The notes: generated by a model from the letters alone, not told the origin. DNA of 64,000 nucleotides from Ruminiclostridium sp. (GCA_017624025.1 JAGANY010000005.1:1-64000), one strand, 5' to 3'; numbered from the stretch's first letter, positions 35,992 to 45,782 are shown. Program-made: numbers and translations.

Positions 35992-36041
35992 TAAATTTTT
36001 TTTTGAAAATCTGTCACCTTTTTCCATTCTGAAACGTTATA

Positions 36042-36108
36042 TATAATAGACAGGCTTTTTCTGACGCGGTACCGTAACCTGTCAACGACCTACAACCTGC
36101 GGTACCGC
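36042..36108 (+). promoter_or_regulatory. Candidate promoter/operator of the SLH protein gene
   Basis: A TATAAT box (36042-36047) with a weak -35 is followed by two copies of the perfect palindrome CGGTACCG, centred at 36070.5 and 36103.5, exactly 33 bp or about three helical turns apart. They lie just after the likely transcription start. The two sites could bind a dimeric repressor, or pair with each other as an RNA stem of nine bases. Confidence 0.5.
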
Positions 36109-36150
36109 ACAAGTTTAAAATAATATTTATATAGAAGGGACGGAAAAACC

Positions 36151-38298
36151 ATGAAATTTAAAAGAACTATCGCTTCGGGTCTTGCCCTCGCAACGTTTTT
36201 TTCAGGCACCTCTATCGTGTCCTATGCGGATGAAGCTTCCGAAGCCGCTATGAGACAGGCTCTTACCTATGTAAAGGAGAGGATTGATATTCCCGAAGAA
36301 TTAACGGAATTCGATTACTCGAAAAGCGTACGCTACGGTAAGACTACTTACGATTTTAACTGGAGAACTCCCGACAATAAGGATAATATCTACCACTATA
36401 TCGATGTCTCCGTAAGAGGAAAGGTTATCGTAAGCTACAGCGGATACTGCCGTGACAAAGAACCCGACTTCAATCCCGATGACCGCTACTCCTTCGGCAA
36501 GCTTTCACACGATGAAATTGTTGAAAAAATGGAGTACTGGATAAAAAAGCTTAATCCTTCCGTTTATAAGGATATTGAGCTCGACGAGGAAAGCCTCAGA
36601 ATTTCTGTAAGCTCCGATTATGCAAGTGCGACTATTCGCCGTACAAGCGACGGTATCCCCGTAATGGGACAAAACGGAAGCATTATTATCAATAAAAACA
36701 CAGGCGAACTTATTGACTACGGCCTTGACTGGATACTCGGTGCAGGCTTCCCCGACTACGACGATATGATTTCGAAGAGCGAGGCTATGGACGCATTTAA
36801 AGAGAAAATGCCCACAGATTTAGTCTATACAGCGACCTATGACTATAAAGAAGAAAAATATACCCCTCATCTTATTTACCGCCAGACCGATTTTAGCGAT
36901 ATAGACGCTCTTTCGGGCGAGCTTACTACCTTCGAGGGAAGCTATTTCAATTATTACGGCGGCGACGCCGACCTGGAGGGCGATGCGGAGGATGACGCTA
37001 ATCCCGCCACAGGCGGAAACGGCGTAAGCTTTACCGAAGCAGAGCTTAAGAAGCTTGAGCTTGAGGGCATTCTTATGACCGCCGAGGAAGCCGTTCAGAT
37101 GCTGGTGGATATGGATATGTTCTGGCTGGGCGAAAACCCGGGAGTTGAATATTCCTACAGCTATGCCGACGTTGAAAACGACGAGTATTATATGAATCTT
37201 ACCATTGCCTCAAAGGATAAGACCTACTATATAACCGAGGACAAGGAAACGGGCGAGGATATCCAGAAGGAAAGAACCGTTACAACTACCGCTTACGTAG
37301 GTCTTAACCCCAAGACAGGCGAAATAAAAAGCTTCAGCTCCTCCAGTGCTTACCCCTGTGAAGCGAAGCTCAGCGAGGCGAATTCAAAGACCTTTATAAA
37401 GAAATATATCGGCATCTTAGCAGGTGAAAAGGCTAAGGAATTCAAGGTTGATGACGTTAAGCTTTCTTATGATAAGAAGAACAAGGACGGTACTCCTGCC
37501 GAGGATTCCCATATAATCTTCGCTTCCGCTTCCTCTCCCAGATATGTTTATGATATTCCCACAATGGCTGAGTCAATATCCATAAACATTAACAAGGCAG
37601 GCAAAATTATCGACTACAGCATAAACTATCTCGGAATCGAATATCCTGAGCCTGAAAAAATCATCGCAAGGGACGAGGCTGTTGATAAATATTTCGACCA
37701 GGTTGAATACTACCTCCAGCACAGGCTTGCAATAAAGAAAGACCCCGATACCTCTAAGGATGTTGTATATACTGCCGTTGTTTATAATGCGGACAATGAG
37801 CTTTATATCGACGCATTTACAGGCAAGCTTACCTACTCAAACGGCGAGGAATTCATAAGAGTTTATAAGGGCGGTTACACCGACCTCGAGGGCAGTAAGT
37901 ACAAGGATATTGCCGAAAAACTCGCAAGCTACAACATAACTCTTATGGATGAAAACGGCAGACTTAACGAGGACGAATATATAACCCGTGACGAATTTGC
38001 GGAGCTTATGAGATATGTAGGCTGTTGGTACTACAATTCCACAGGCGGCGACAAGGCTCTTACAAGACAGTTTGCCGCAAAAATTCTTACTAACAGTGTT
38101 ATTTCCGAGGAATGTGCGGAGCTTCCGGGAATATTCAAAACCCCCTTCTCCGACGTTAAGGAAACAAGCAAGTATTTAGGCTATATCGCTGTTGCCAACG
38201 CTCTCGGATATATGGGCGGAGAGGACGGAAAGTTCTACCCCTCCCGCAAAATCACAAGAGGCGAGGCCCTCGAAATGCTCTACGAAAGATTAGCATAA
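36151..38298 (+). CDS. Secreted YcdB/PepSY-like repeat protein with C-terminal S-layer homology domains
   Basis: The 715-residue protein has a signal peptide (about 1-26, cleavage near SYA-DE) and two tandem copies of a PepSY/YcdB-type region (about 30-280 and 300-590, with patterns such as INKNTGELIDYGLDW and INKAGKIIDYSINY). SLH-type segments complete it (about 610-715, for example YITRDEFAELMRY and KITRGEALEML). SLH domains bind pyruvylated wall polymers, so the protein should sit on the cell surface. PepSY-like domains are thought to inhibit or regulate peptidases; that role here is inferred. The ATG follows AAGGGACGG. Two CGGTACCG palindromes in the leader suggest specific regulation. 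Confidence 0.8.
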   Translation: MKFKRTIASGLALATFFSGTSIVSYADEASEAAMRQALTYVKERIDIPEELTEFDYSKSVRYGKTTYDFNWRTPDNKDNIYHYIDVSVRGKVIVSYSGYCRDKEPDFNPDDRYSFGKLSHDEIVEKMEYWIKKLNPSVYKDIELDEESLRISVSSDYASATIRRTSDGIPVMGQNGSIIINKNTGELIDYGLDWILGAGFPDYDDMISKSEAMDAFKEKMPTDLVYTATYDYKEEKYTPHLIYRQTDFSDIDALSGELTTFEGSYFNYYGGDADLEGDAEDDANPATGGNGVSFTEAELKKLELEGILMTAEEAVQMLVDMDMFWLGENPGVEYSYSYADVENDEYYMNLTIASKDKTYYITEDKETGEDIQKERTVTTTAYVGLNPKTGEIKSFSSSSAYPCEAKLSEANSKTFIKKYIGILAGEKAKEFKVDDVKLSYDKKNKDGTPAEDSHIIFASASSPRYVYDIPTMAESISININKAGKIIDYSINYLGIEYPEPEKIIARDEAVDKYFDQVEYYLQHRLAIKKDPDTSKDVVYTAVVYNADNELYIDAFTGKLTYSNGEEFIRVYKGGYTDLEGSKYKDIAEKLASYNITLMDENGRLNEDEYITRDEFAELMRYVGCWYYNSTGGDKALTRQFAAKILTNSVISEECAELPGIFKTPFSDVKETSKYLGYIAVANALGYMGGEDGKFYPSRKITRGEALEMLYERLA

Positions 38299-38299
38299 C

Positions 38300-38522
38300 G
38301 GTTCTTACAGAAACCTGTGCGGGTATTTATCGGGAGAAACCTTTCTGAAGAAAGGCTTTCTCCCGAACCCTCTTCCAAAGACTTTTAATATAAATTCAAG
38401 ACCCACAGAAATATTCTGTGGGTCTTGAATTTATACTGAAAGTTTTCGGAAGGGAGCCCGAGGGAAAGCCCTTTTTCAAAAGGGTTTTCCTCGGTAATGC
38501 TCACACACGCTTCTATAAGAAC
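38300..38522. repeat. Family B nested palindrome (copy B3)
   Basis: Central 19-bp stem 38392-38410 (AAATTCAAGACCCACAGAA) with 38414-38432, flanked by the two conserved side hairpins. Outer arms GTTCTTACAGAA and TTCTATAAGAAC are complementary apart from one G-T pair. Convergent gap between the SLH and PdaA-like genes. Confidence 0.9.
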
Positions 38523-38524
38523 GG

Positions 38525-39484
38525 CTATGCTGTAACGGTGTAGCCTTCGGTTTTCCAGTAGTCTATAATTTCGCCGAGGATAGCGGTGTTTGTCTCGGAA
38601 ACGGCGTGGAGGAGATAGATTCCGCTATGTGTGGAGTCTTTTATTTTCTGTAAGGCTTCGGCCTTGTCGGGCTGATTTCCTGTGTCCCAGTCGTTATAGG
38701 CGAATGACCAGAAAACAGAGGTGTAGCCGAGGCTTTTTACTGTTTTAAGGGCGTTTTCGGAAAATTCTCCTTTCGGAAAACGGAAATATGTCATTTCATA
38801 ACCGAACTGCTCTGCTACATAATCGTGAAGCACCATAACCTCGTCGATTATTTCGCTTTCGGAGCAATCGGGAAAGGACGGATGAGTATAGGAATGATTT
38901 CCGACGGTATGACCCTCGTCTATCATACGCTGAACAAGGTCGGGACTGTTCTTGCAGTAATCATAAGTCACGAAAAACAGTGCTTTTACGTCCTTTTCCT
39001 TTAATATATCGAGGATTTCCGCCGTATATCCGTTTTCATAGCCTTCGTCGAATGTAAGGCGTATGGTTTTATCCTCCGATAAAAATTCGGCATTATAAAG
39101 CTTATACTTTTCCTCCGCCTTTATTGCGTCAATGGGCTGGTTCTTTTCGTTCTTCTCTTTTCCGAGACCCCAGCATACTTTTGTAATGTCAATGTAGGAC
39201 GAGGCATAAGCCGCCTCGTCAGTTACTCTTGAGTCATCCATTCTGTCAGTTGTACGTTCGGATGTTTCTTCGGGGGTTCTTTCGGTAGTTCTTTCCGTTT
39301 TATCCTCCGAGCCGATTACAGAGGTATCAGCGTTTGTTGTTGTTTCCATAGTCGTTGTCACAGGGGTAGTTGTTGTGCCTGTGCCGTTTACGTCGGCAGG
39401 GTCATCAACAGTACAGCCACAGGCGGAAAGTGACGAAATCATAGCTACAGACGCTAAAATACAAAGGAGTTTTCTTATCTTCAT
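38525..39484 (-). CDS. PdaA-like polysaccharide deacetylase lipoprotein
   Basis: The 319-residue protein has a lipobox (SSLSACGC, lipid Cys 22), a Thr/Glu/Asp-rich linker (about 32-90) and a NodB domain. The sequence closely follows Bacillus PdaA: LTFDEGYENGYTAEILD, GHTVGNHSYTHPS, FRFPKGEFSE, FWSFAYNDWD and YLLHAVS. PdaA removes acetyl groups from peptidoglycan muramic acid on the way to spore-cortex delta-lactam. In PdaA the motif is TFDNGYE; here it is TFDEGYE, still unlike the TFDDGP of general deacetylases. The lipoprotein form and linker differ from PdaA, so a vegetative wall role is also possible. Confidence 0.85.
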   Translation of the reverse strand: MKIRKLLCILASVAMISSLSACGCTVDDPADVNGTGTTTTPVTTTMETTTNADTSVIGSEDKTERTTERTPEETSERTTDRMDDSRVTDEAAYASSYIDITKVCWGLGKEKNEKNQPIDAIKAEEKYKLYNAEFLSEDKTIRLTFDEGYENGYTAEILDILKEKDVKALFFVTYDYCKNSPDLVQRMIDEGHTVGNHSYTHPSFPDCSESEIIDEVMVLHDYVAEQFGYEMTYFRFPKGEFSENALKTVKSLGYTSVFWSFAYNDWDTGNQPDKAEALQKIKDSTHSGIYLLHAVSETNTAILGEIIDYWKTEGYTVTA

Positions 39485-39603
39485 AGCAGTTTCCTTTCGG
39501 AGTTTTTTATAAGCAGTTATACTGCTTTACTATTTTGCTATGATTTTTTCCAAATATACATTTTAAAATTCAAAAAACAGCCTTTAACCTTTATATAAAA
39601 CTA

Positions 39604-39632
39604 TTTACAAAGCCGCCCCGATGTGATAATAT
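39604..39632 (+). promoter_or_regulatory. Promoter of the zinc-ribbon membrane protein gene
   Basis: TTTACA (39604-39609), a 17-bp spacer and TAATAT (39627-39632). Confidence 0.65.
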
Positions 39633-39662
39633 AATTATAAACATCAAGAAAGGGGATATAAT

Positions 39663-40391
39663 ATGTTTTGTACAAAATGCGGAACAAATCTTCCCGATGA
39701 CGCAAAATTCTGCTACGCTTGCGGTAATAAAACCGCTGTCATAAATCCTATGCCTCAACAGACTGATACGCTTAACCGTTCGGGAGCTTCTGTTGTCACA
39801 AATACTCCTGCACCTGTTCAGAATACAGCCGTATCGCCTGTAAATGAAAACCGCCTCGACCCGAAAAAGATTGTCCTCGGAATACTCTGGAGAGGGCTCG
39901 TAATCGTAGCCGCAATCATCTTAGCGGGCGGAATATCCTATTATTTCGACCTGTTCAACGCAAACAAGGAGATAAGCGGGGCGATTATCGGCGACTATGA
40001 CGATAACGGGCTTGCGACAACGCTTTTTGTCGGAACACCTTATTTTGTATGCATATTTGTATTGCTTATATTTTTAGGTGCTCTTATGAGGAACAGTATG
40101 TGGTATATCCTTCCTTTTATCGTTTACTGGGTTACGCCCTTTTTCCACGAAGAGATAAACAATACCGCCTTCGAAAATATGTCGGACAGTATTGGTGCGG
40201 TATGTATTTACCGTGCAACCTTTTACGGACTTCTTACGAGCGAAATCGAAAGTCTCTGTAAAATCGCACTTATTTTCCTTATCCCCGCCTTTATAATCAA
40301 TTTTATATACAACATCCTTTACCCGCAAAAGAGTATTGTTGCACGCCTTGTAGATTTCTTCTGGCTTATATCGGGACATAAATCTTTATGA
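39663..40391 (+). CDS. Zinc-ribbon membrane protein of unknown function
   Basis: The 242-residue protein begins with a zinc ribbon (CTKCG ... CYACG, residues 3-21), then a disordered Pro/Thr/Val/Asn linker (about 25-75), then four or five membrane helices (about 82-103, 125-145, 148-165 and 200-220). Such zinc-ribbon/linker/membrane proteins are common in Clostridia and mostly uncharacterised. It is a single-gene unit between the PdaA-like gene (divergent) and yajC (convergent). Confidence 0.75.
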   Translation: MFCTKCGTNLPDDAKFCYACGNKTAVINPMPQQTDTLNRSGASVVTNTPAPVQNTAVSPVNENRLDPKKIVLGILWRGLVIVAAIILAGGISYYFDLFNANKEISGAIIGDYDDNGLATTLFVGTPYFVCIFVLLIFLGALMRNSMWYILPFIVYWVTPFFHEEINNTAFENMSDSIGAVCIYRATFYGLLTSEIESLCKIALIFLIPAFIINFIYNILYPQKSIVARLVDFFWLISGHKSL

Positions 40392-40581
40392 TGCTTATCG
40401 AGGGAAACCCTTTTGAAAAAGGGCTTTCCCTCAAACTCCCTTCCGAAAACTTTCAGTTTAAATTCAAGATCCATAGGGTGTTACCCTATGGGTCTTGAAT
40501 TTATATTAAAAGTCTTTGGAAGAGGGTTCGGGAGAAAGCCTTTCTTCAGAAAGGTTTCTCCCGATAAACTCTCATAAATAT
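40386..40581. repeat. Family B nested palindrome (copy B4)
   Basis: Central 20-bp stem 40460-40479 (AAATTCAAGATCCATAGGGT) with 40483-40502. The only non-Watson-Crick pair is T40470 with G40492, a pair that survives as G-U in RNA. The repeat overlaps the last codons of the zinc-ribbon gene and ends at the yajC stop. Confidence 0.9.
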
Positions 40582-40949
40582 TTACTTCTTGATTTTAAGG
40601 GTTTCTACTTCATCGTGAACGGTTCTGTTCTCGGCGATAGAACTTCTTAAAATACGGATGCGTGTTCTGTCGCTTCCTGTTTCGAGTAAAACTGTATCTT
40701 CTGTTACCTTTAAAACTCTTCCGATGATACCGCCTGTTGTAACGACCTCGTCAGCAACCTGTAAGTTGTCGAGCATTTCCTTCATCTTCTTCGCTCTCTT
40801 CTTTTCGGGCGGATAAGGAAGAAGTAAAATACAACAAGCATAAGTGCGAGGGGTATAAATGTAACGAGAAGCTGCTGCATTGTGCCTACTTCGCCCATAG
40901 CAGCATCAGTTGTTGTTGCAGCACCGCTTAATAATCTGATTAAATCCAT
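40582..40949 (-). pseudogene. yajC: YajC, Sec translocase auxiliary subunit, with an apparent frameshift
   Basis: YajC is a single-helix partner of SecDF at the Sec translocon. The start is the ATG at 40947-40949, behind AAAGGAT. The first part encodes an N-terminal tail and the membrane helix ending FYFFLIRPKRR, then stops after about 55 codons. The rest of the family (MKEMLDNLQVADEVVTTGG onward, to KIKK) continues from codons in the -1 frame. Adding one A to the AAAA run at 40802-40805 (TTTT on the plus strand) restores RPKKKRAKKMKEML, the expected sequence. It is either a real mutation, a slippage site or an assembly error. The gene lies 36 bases behind aspS at the end of the gat operon. 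Confidence 0.82.
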
Positions 40950-40985
40950 TGTTTTATCCTTTCTTATGCTGATATTTTATATAAA

Positions 40986-42770
40986 TCAGTTCTGCTGATT
41001 TTTTAAATCCTGGGGTCTCTGTCTTACCTTTATGTGAACCTCACGAAGCTGCTGTTCGGTAACCTCTGTGGGAGCACCTAAAAGTAAATCCTGTGCGTTG
41101 GAGTTAAGCGGGAACGCAATAACTTCACGGATGCTTTCTTCATCAAGAAGAAGCATAATCATTCTGTCGATACCGAATGCCATACCAGCGTGAGGGGGAG
41201 CACCGTACTTGAATGCACTGTAAAGAGCGCCGAACTTTGCCGCAACATCCTCTTCTGTGTAGCCTGCAATATCGAATGCCTTTACCATAACGTCAATATC
41301 GTGGTTACGAACCGCACCGGAAGCAAGCTCAACGCCGTTGCATACAACGTCATACTGCCAAGCGAGTACGTCACAGGGGTTCTTTGTGTTAAGAGCTTCA
41401 AGCTCGCCCTGGGGCATAGAGAAGGGGTTGTGTGTAAAAATAGGCTTGCCTGTTTCTTCGTCCTCTTCGTACATAGGGAAGTCAACGATCCAGCATATTT
41501 CGAAGCGGCTTTCGTCAATAAGACCCATACGGTTAGCAACCTCTGTTCTTATCTGACCTGCAAACTTTTCAGCGTTCTTCTTGTTGTCAGCGATAAAGTA
41601 AAGAACGTCGCCTGCTTCAAGAGCACAGCGGCTGATAAGCTCTTCTCTGTCGCCTTCACGTAAGAACTTGTCGATAGGTCCATTGAATGCCATAGTTTCT
41701 TCAACCTTGAAGTAGCCTAAGCCCTTCATGCCGATAGAAAGTGCGTAGCTTTCCATATCCTTAAAGAAGGACTTTGACTTTTCAGCCATCTTTGGTACAC
41801 GGATAGCACGTACTGTCTTGTTTGCGAAAGGCTTGAATTCGCTGTCGATAAATAAATCGGAAACGTCGACGATAAAGAGAGGGTTTCGAAGGTCGGGCTT
41901 ATCGGAGCCGTACTTAAGCATAGCTTCTTCAAAGGTTATTCTCGGGAAAGGAGCGTGTGTATATTCCTTCTTGCCGAATTTTTCAAGCACTGCCGCAAAA
42001 ACCTTTTCGCCTGCTGCAAAAACGTCTTCCTGTGTTGCGAAGGACATTTCCATATCAAGCTGGTAGAATTCGCCGGGAGTACGGTCAGCTCTTGCGTCTT
42101 CATCACGGAAGCAGGGTGCAAGCTGGAAGTACTTGTCGAAGCCGGAAACCATATATAACTGCTTGAAAATCTGGGGTGCCTGGGGGAGTGCGTAGAACTT
42201 GCCGTGATGCTTTCTGCTGGGGATAAGGTAGTCACGTGCACCTTCGGGAGAAGAAGTGGAAAGAATAGGAGTCTGGAGCTCTAAAAATCCCATTTCTGTC
42301 ATCTGTTCACGCATATAGGACATAACCTGTGAACGGAACACGATATTATCGTGAACCTTCTTGTTTCTCATATCGAGGAAGCGATAGCGGAGACGGATAT
42401 CCTCACCGCTTTCCTTTGAGGAAGGAACCTCGAAAGGAAGCTGAACGGAAACCTTACCTAAAATATCAACCTTTTCTGCTTCGAGTTCAACAGTACCTGT
42501 TGAAATCTTTGTGTTGAAGGTGCTTTCGTCACGCTTTAAAATCTTACCCTCGATAGAAACGGCACATTCCTTGTTGATGCCCTCGAGAAGAGCCTCGTTG
42601 TTCTGGAATGTAACCTGGATAATGCCGTAATGGTCACGTAAGTCGATAAACTTGATACCGCCGTGGTCACGGATGTTTTCAACCCAGCCGGAAATACGTA
42701 CAACCTCTCCGATATTTTCCTCGGAAATCATAGCGGTTGTATGGTCACGATACTTGTTTTTAAGAAACAT
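40986..42770 (-). CDS. aspS: Aspartate-tRNA ligase
   Basis: AspS charges tRNA-Asp. Beside gatCAB it may be the nondiscriminating form that also makes Asp-tRNA-Asn for GatCAB to amidate. The 594-residue protein is the bacterial type, with an N-terminal anticodon-binding OB fold (VRISGWVENIRDHGG), a class II core (motif 2 FRDEDARADRTPGEFYQLD, motif 3 GIDRMIMLL) and the bacterial GAD insertion (about 290-410). It starts 72 bases after gatB ends and precedes yajC by 36 bases, so it belongs to the gatC-gatA-gatB-aspS-yajC unit. No T-box leader is present. Whether it is nondiscriminating depends on anticodon residues I cannot assign with confidence. Confidence 0.95.
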   Translation of the reverse strand: MFLKNKYRDHTTAMISEENIGEVVRISGWVENIRDHGGIKFIDLRDHYGIIQVTFQNNEALLEGINKECAVSIEGKILKRDESTFNTKISTGTVELEAEKVDILGKVSVQLPFEVPSSKESGEDIRLRYRFLDMRNKKVHDNIVFRSQVMSYMREQMTEMGFLELQTPILSTSSPEGARDYLIPSRKHHGKFYALPQAPQIFKQLYMVSGFDKYFQLAPCFRDEDARADRTPGEFYQLDMEMSFATQEDVFAAGEKVFAAVLEKFGKKEYTHAPFPRITFEEAMLKYGSDKPDLRNPLFIVDVSDLFIDSEFKPFANKTVRAIRVPKMAEKSKSFFKDMESYALSIGMKGLGYFKVEETMAFNGPIDKFLREGDREELISRCALEAGDVLYFIADNKKNAEKFAGQIRTEVANRMGLIDESRFEICWIVDFPMYEEDEETGKPIFTHNPFSMPQGELEALNTKNPCDVLAWQYDVVCNGVELASGAVRNHDIDVMVKAFDIAGYTEEDVAAKFGALYSAFKYGAPPHAGMAFGIDRMIMLLLDEESIREVIAFPLNSNAQDLLLGAPTEVTEQQLREVHIKVRQRPQDLKNQQN

Positions 42771-42842
42771 TGTCGTCTTTACCTTTCTTTTATGTTGATT
42801 TTTATAGGACGGGCAACTAAAGGTCGCCCCTTCTGTGTTTTA

Positions 42843-44279
42843 TTACTCGCCCTTAAGCTTCTTTTCGAGCATTTCACGGATAGCGTTGGGAGTAGCCTGA
42901 CCCTTAAGAGCCTTGTTTGCCTGTCCCATAAAGAAGCCGAATACCTTCTGTTCGCCTGCTCTGTACTGTTCAACAGGACCGGGGTTATTGGCGATGATTT
43001 CACCGATTACCTTTTCGAGTAAATCGTTGTCTTCCTTTACCCAGTAATCATTCTCGTCACAGATTTCTTCGGGGGTCTTGCCTGTTTCGAGCATAGCCTT
43101 AAAAATATTCTTATAATTGTTCTTGTTAATCTTATCGGTATCGCCGTACTTTATAAGGTTAGCAACCTCTTCGGGAGTTACCTCGAGATTATCCATGCTC
43201 ATTTCGCCTAAGTTTATTCTTCTCATAAACTCGCCGAGCATAAAGCTGAGAACCGTTTTCGGGTTGTTGTATGTCTTTAATACGTTTTCGAAGAAATCGC
43301 ATATATCCTTGTCATTAATAAGGGTATCAGCGTCGGCTTCCTTTATACCGTAATCATTTATATAGCGGTTCTTTCTGTCCTCTGCCATTTCGGGAAGGCT
43401 TTCACGGATAGCCACGAGCTCTTCCTCCGTGAAAATAATCGGAGGGATATCGGGGTCGGGGAAATAACGGTAATCGTGTGCGTCTTCCTTGGAACGAAGA
43501 GTAGAGGTTTCGCCTGTGCTGTCGGAGAAACGTCTTGTTTCCTGTACAACCTCTCCGCCTGCCTCTAAAATTTCGGTCTGGCGGTAGATTTCATACTCGA
43601 TTGCTCTGCCGATGGCCTTTACAGAGTTTAAGTTCTTTATTTCTGCTCTTGTGCCGAGCTTTTCAGCGTCCTTTTCAGCAAGAGAGATATTAACATCGCA
43701 TCTTAAAGAGCCCTGTTCCATTTTACAGTCGCAAACTTCAGCGTACTTAAGGAGAAGTCTTATCTTCTCAATAAATGCCATAACCTCTTCAGCACTGTGG
43801 AAATCGGGTTCGGTTACGATTTCGATAAGCGGAATACCACAGCGGTTATAGTCTGCAAGGCTTGCCTTTGAGTAATCATCGTGAACGAGCTTTCCGGCGT
43901 CCTCTTCGAGATGGATACGGTTTATTCTTATTCTCTTATCCCCTTCGCTTGTCTTTATGTCAACATAGCCGTTTAAGCATACGGGACGGGGCATCTGAGA
44001 AATCTGATATGCTTTGGGAAGGTCGGGATAGAAATAGTTCTTTCTGTCCCACTTTGTGAAACGGGAAATATCACAGTTCATTGTGTAACCCGCTTTTACG
44101 ATATATTCAACAGCTGTGTGGTTGAGTATTGGTAATGTTCCGGGAAGTCCCGAGCATACGGGACAGCAACGGGAGTTTGGTTCTCCGCCGAATTCAGCGG
44201 AACAGGTACAGAACACCTTTGATTTTGTAAGGAGCTCTGCATGGATTTCAAGTCCTATTGTAGGATAAAGTCTTGCCAT
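42843..44279 (-). CDS. gatB: Asp/Glu-tRNA amidotransferase subunit B
   Basis: GatB phosphorylates and amidates the mischarged Asp-tRNA-Asn or Glu-tRNA-Gln held by GatCAB. The 478-residue protein has the kinase cradle with GLEIHAELLTKSKVFC and NRCGIPLIEIVTEPD, a helical domain, and the C-terminal YqeY-like tail domain ending in GQANKALKGQATPNAIREML. Length is standard. It lies 19 bases behind gatA. Confidence 0.96.
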   Translation of the reverse strand: MARLYPTIGLEIHAELLTKSKVFCTCSAEFGGEPNSRCCPVCSGLPGTLPILNHTAVEYIVKAGYTMNCDISRFTKWDRKNYFYPDLPKAYQISQMPRPVCLNGYVDIKTSEGDKRIRINRIHLEEDAGKLVHDDYSKASLADYNRCGIPLIEIVTEPDFHSAEEVMAFIEKIRLLLKYAEVCDCKMEQGSLRCDVNISLAEKDAEKLGTRAEIKNLNSVKAIGRAIEYEIYRQTEILEAGGEVVQETRRFSDSTGETSTLRSKEDAHDYRYFPDPDIPPIIFTEEELVAIRESLPEMAEDRKNRYINDYGIKEADADTLINDKDICDFFENVLKTYNNPKTVLSFMLGEFMRRINLGEMSMDNLEVTPEEVANLIKYGDTDKINKNNYKNIFKAMLETGKTPEEICDENDYWVKEDNDLLEKVIGEIIANNPGPVEQYRAGEQKVFGFFMGQANKALKGQATPNAIREMLEKKLKGE

Positions 44280-44298
44280 TTTCTACAGTTCTCCTTTC

Positions 44299-45747
44299 TT
44301 ATAATGTACAGCGTACGGGGCTGAAGGTTTTTTCGAATGCGTCAGCGGTCTGGATAAGAGTTGCTTCATCAAAACGCTTTCCGACAATGCTCATACCGAT
44401 AGGCATTCCGTTCTTGTCATAACCGCAGGTCGTATTGATTGCGGGGAGAGAAGCTATATTTACTGTAACTGTGCAGATATCCGCTGTGTACATCTTAACG
44501 GGGTCGTTGTCCTGTGCGCCGATTTTGTATGCAACAGAGGGAGCAGTAGGAGTAAGGATAACGTCTGCCTTTTCGAATACCTCGTTATATTCCTTTATGA
44601 TTTCCTGCTTAAGAGCGAGAGCCTTAAGGTAATATGCGTCATAGTAACCGCTTGAAAGAGCGTAGTTGCCGAGGAGAATACGGCGTTTTACTTCTTCGCC
44701 GAAGCCTCTCGAACGGCTGTCGCGTATCATTTCCTCGAAGCTTCTTCCTTCGCCTCTTAAGCCGTACTTTATACCGTCGTATCTTGAAAGATTTGACGCT
44801 GCCTCAGCGGAAGCGATAAGGTAATAAGCGGGAACCGCATACTTAAGGGAGCTTATGGAGCAGTCAACAAGCTCAGCACCCATTTTCTCATATTCCTTTG
44901 CGGCAGACATAACCGCATTCTTTACTTCTTCATCAACAGCGTCGCTGTAGAATTCCTTAGGAAGAGCAATCTTCATACCCTTTACGGACTGACCGAGCTT
45001 TTCGTTGAAATCGGTAAAGGCTACGTTCTTGCTTGTTGCATCGTGAGCGTCAACGCCTGCAATAGCGTTTAAGATAATGCCGCAGTCCTCTGCTGTTCTT
45101 GCGATAGGTCCTATCTGGTCGAGAGAGCTTGCGAAAGCTACTAAGCCGTAACGTGAAACTCTTCCGTAGGTAGGCTTTAAGCCTGTAACACCGCAGAAGG
45201 ATGCAGGCTGGCGGATAGAGCCGCCTGTGTCGGAGCCAAGTGCCGCTGTGCAGAAGCCGGCAGAAACTGCCGCTGCAGAACCGCCCGAAGAACCGCCGGG
45301 TACACATTCTGTATCATAAGGGTTCTTTGTCTTTGCGAAAGCACTGGTCTGGTTTGAACCGCCCATAGCGAATTCGTCCATAGAGGTCTTTCCGAGCATA
45401 ATATAGTTTTCAGCGTTGAGCTTTTCGATAACTGTTGCGTTATAGGGCGGAACGAAGTTCTCGAGCATCTTCGAAGAACAGGTCGTCTTTACGCCGTCTG
45501 TACAGATATTGTCCTTTATAGCGAGGGGGATACCTGTAAGAGGAGAAGCCTTACCGCTGTCGATAATGCTCTGTGCGTTCTTGGCGGAAGCGAGAGCTTC
45601 TTCTTCGGTAACAGTGATATAGGAGAGGACTTTTTCATCCTTTGCTTTTATTTCGGTTAAAAATTCCTTTGTAGCTTCCTCGGCACCGATTTCCTTATTG
45701 TCGAGCATTTTACGTAAAGAAGCTACGGTTATGTTCTTTAAATCCAT
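44299..45747 (-). CDS. gatA: Asp/Glu-tRNA amidotransferase subunit A
   Basis: GatA is the glutaminase subunit that frees ammonia for the transamidation. The 482-residue amidase-signature protein has the Ser-cisSer-Lys triad: Lys in PLAIKDNIC, the serine-glycine stretch GGSSGGSAAAV, and the nucleophile in GSDTGGSIRQPA. It starts with MDLKNITVASLRKML behind AAAGGAT. A 156-base gap with a family C repeat separates it from gatC. Confidence 0.96.
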   Translation of the reverse strand: MDLKNITVASLRKMLDNKEIGAEEATKEFLTEIKAKDEKVLSYITVTEEEALASAKNAQSIIDSGKASPLTGIPLAIKDNICTDGVKTTCSSKMLENFVPPYNATVIEKLNAENYIMLGKTSMDEFAMGGSNQTSAFAKTKNPYDTECVPGGSSGGSAAAVSAGFCTAALGSDTGGSIRQPASFCGVTGLKPTYGRVSRYGLVAFASSLDQIGPIARTAEDCGIILNAIAGVDAHDATSKNVAFTDFNEKLGQSVKGMKIALPKEFYSDAVDEEVKNAVMSAAKEYEKMGAELVDCSISSLKYAVPAYYLIASAEAASNLSRYDGIKYGLRGEGRSFEEMIRDSRSRGFGEEVKRRILLGNYALSSGYYDAYYLKALALKQEIIKEYNEVFEKADVILTPTAPSVAYKIGAQDNDPVKMYTADICTVTVNIASLPAINTTCGYDKNGMPIGMSIVGKRFDEATLIQTADAFEKTFSPVRCTL

Positions 45748-45782
45748 TTTTGTATTTATCCTTTCGTGTTGAGAAGGTTTTT

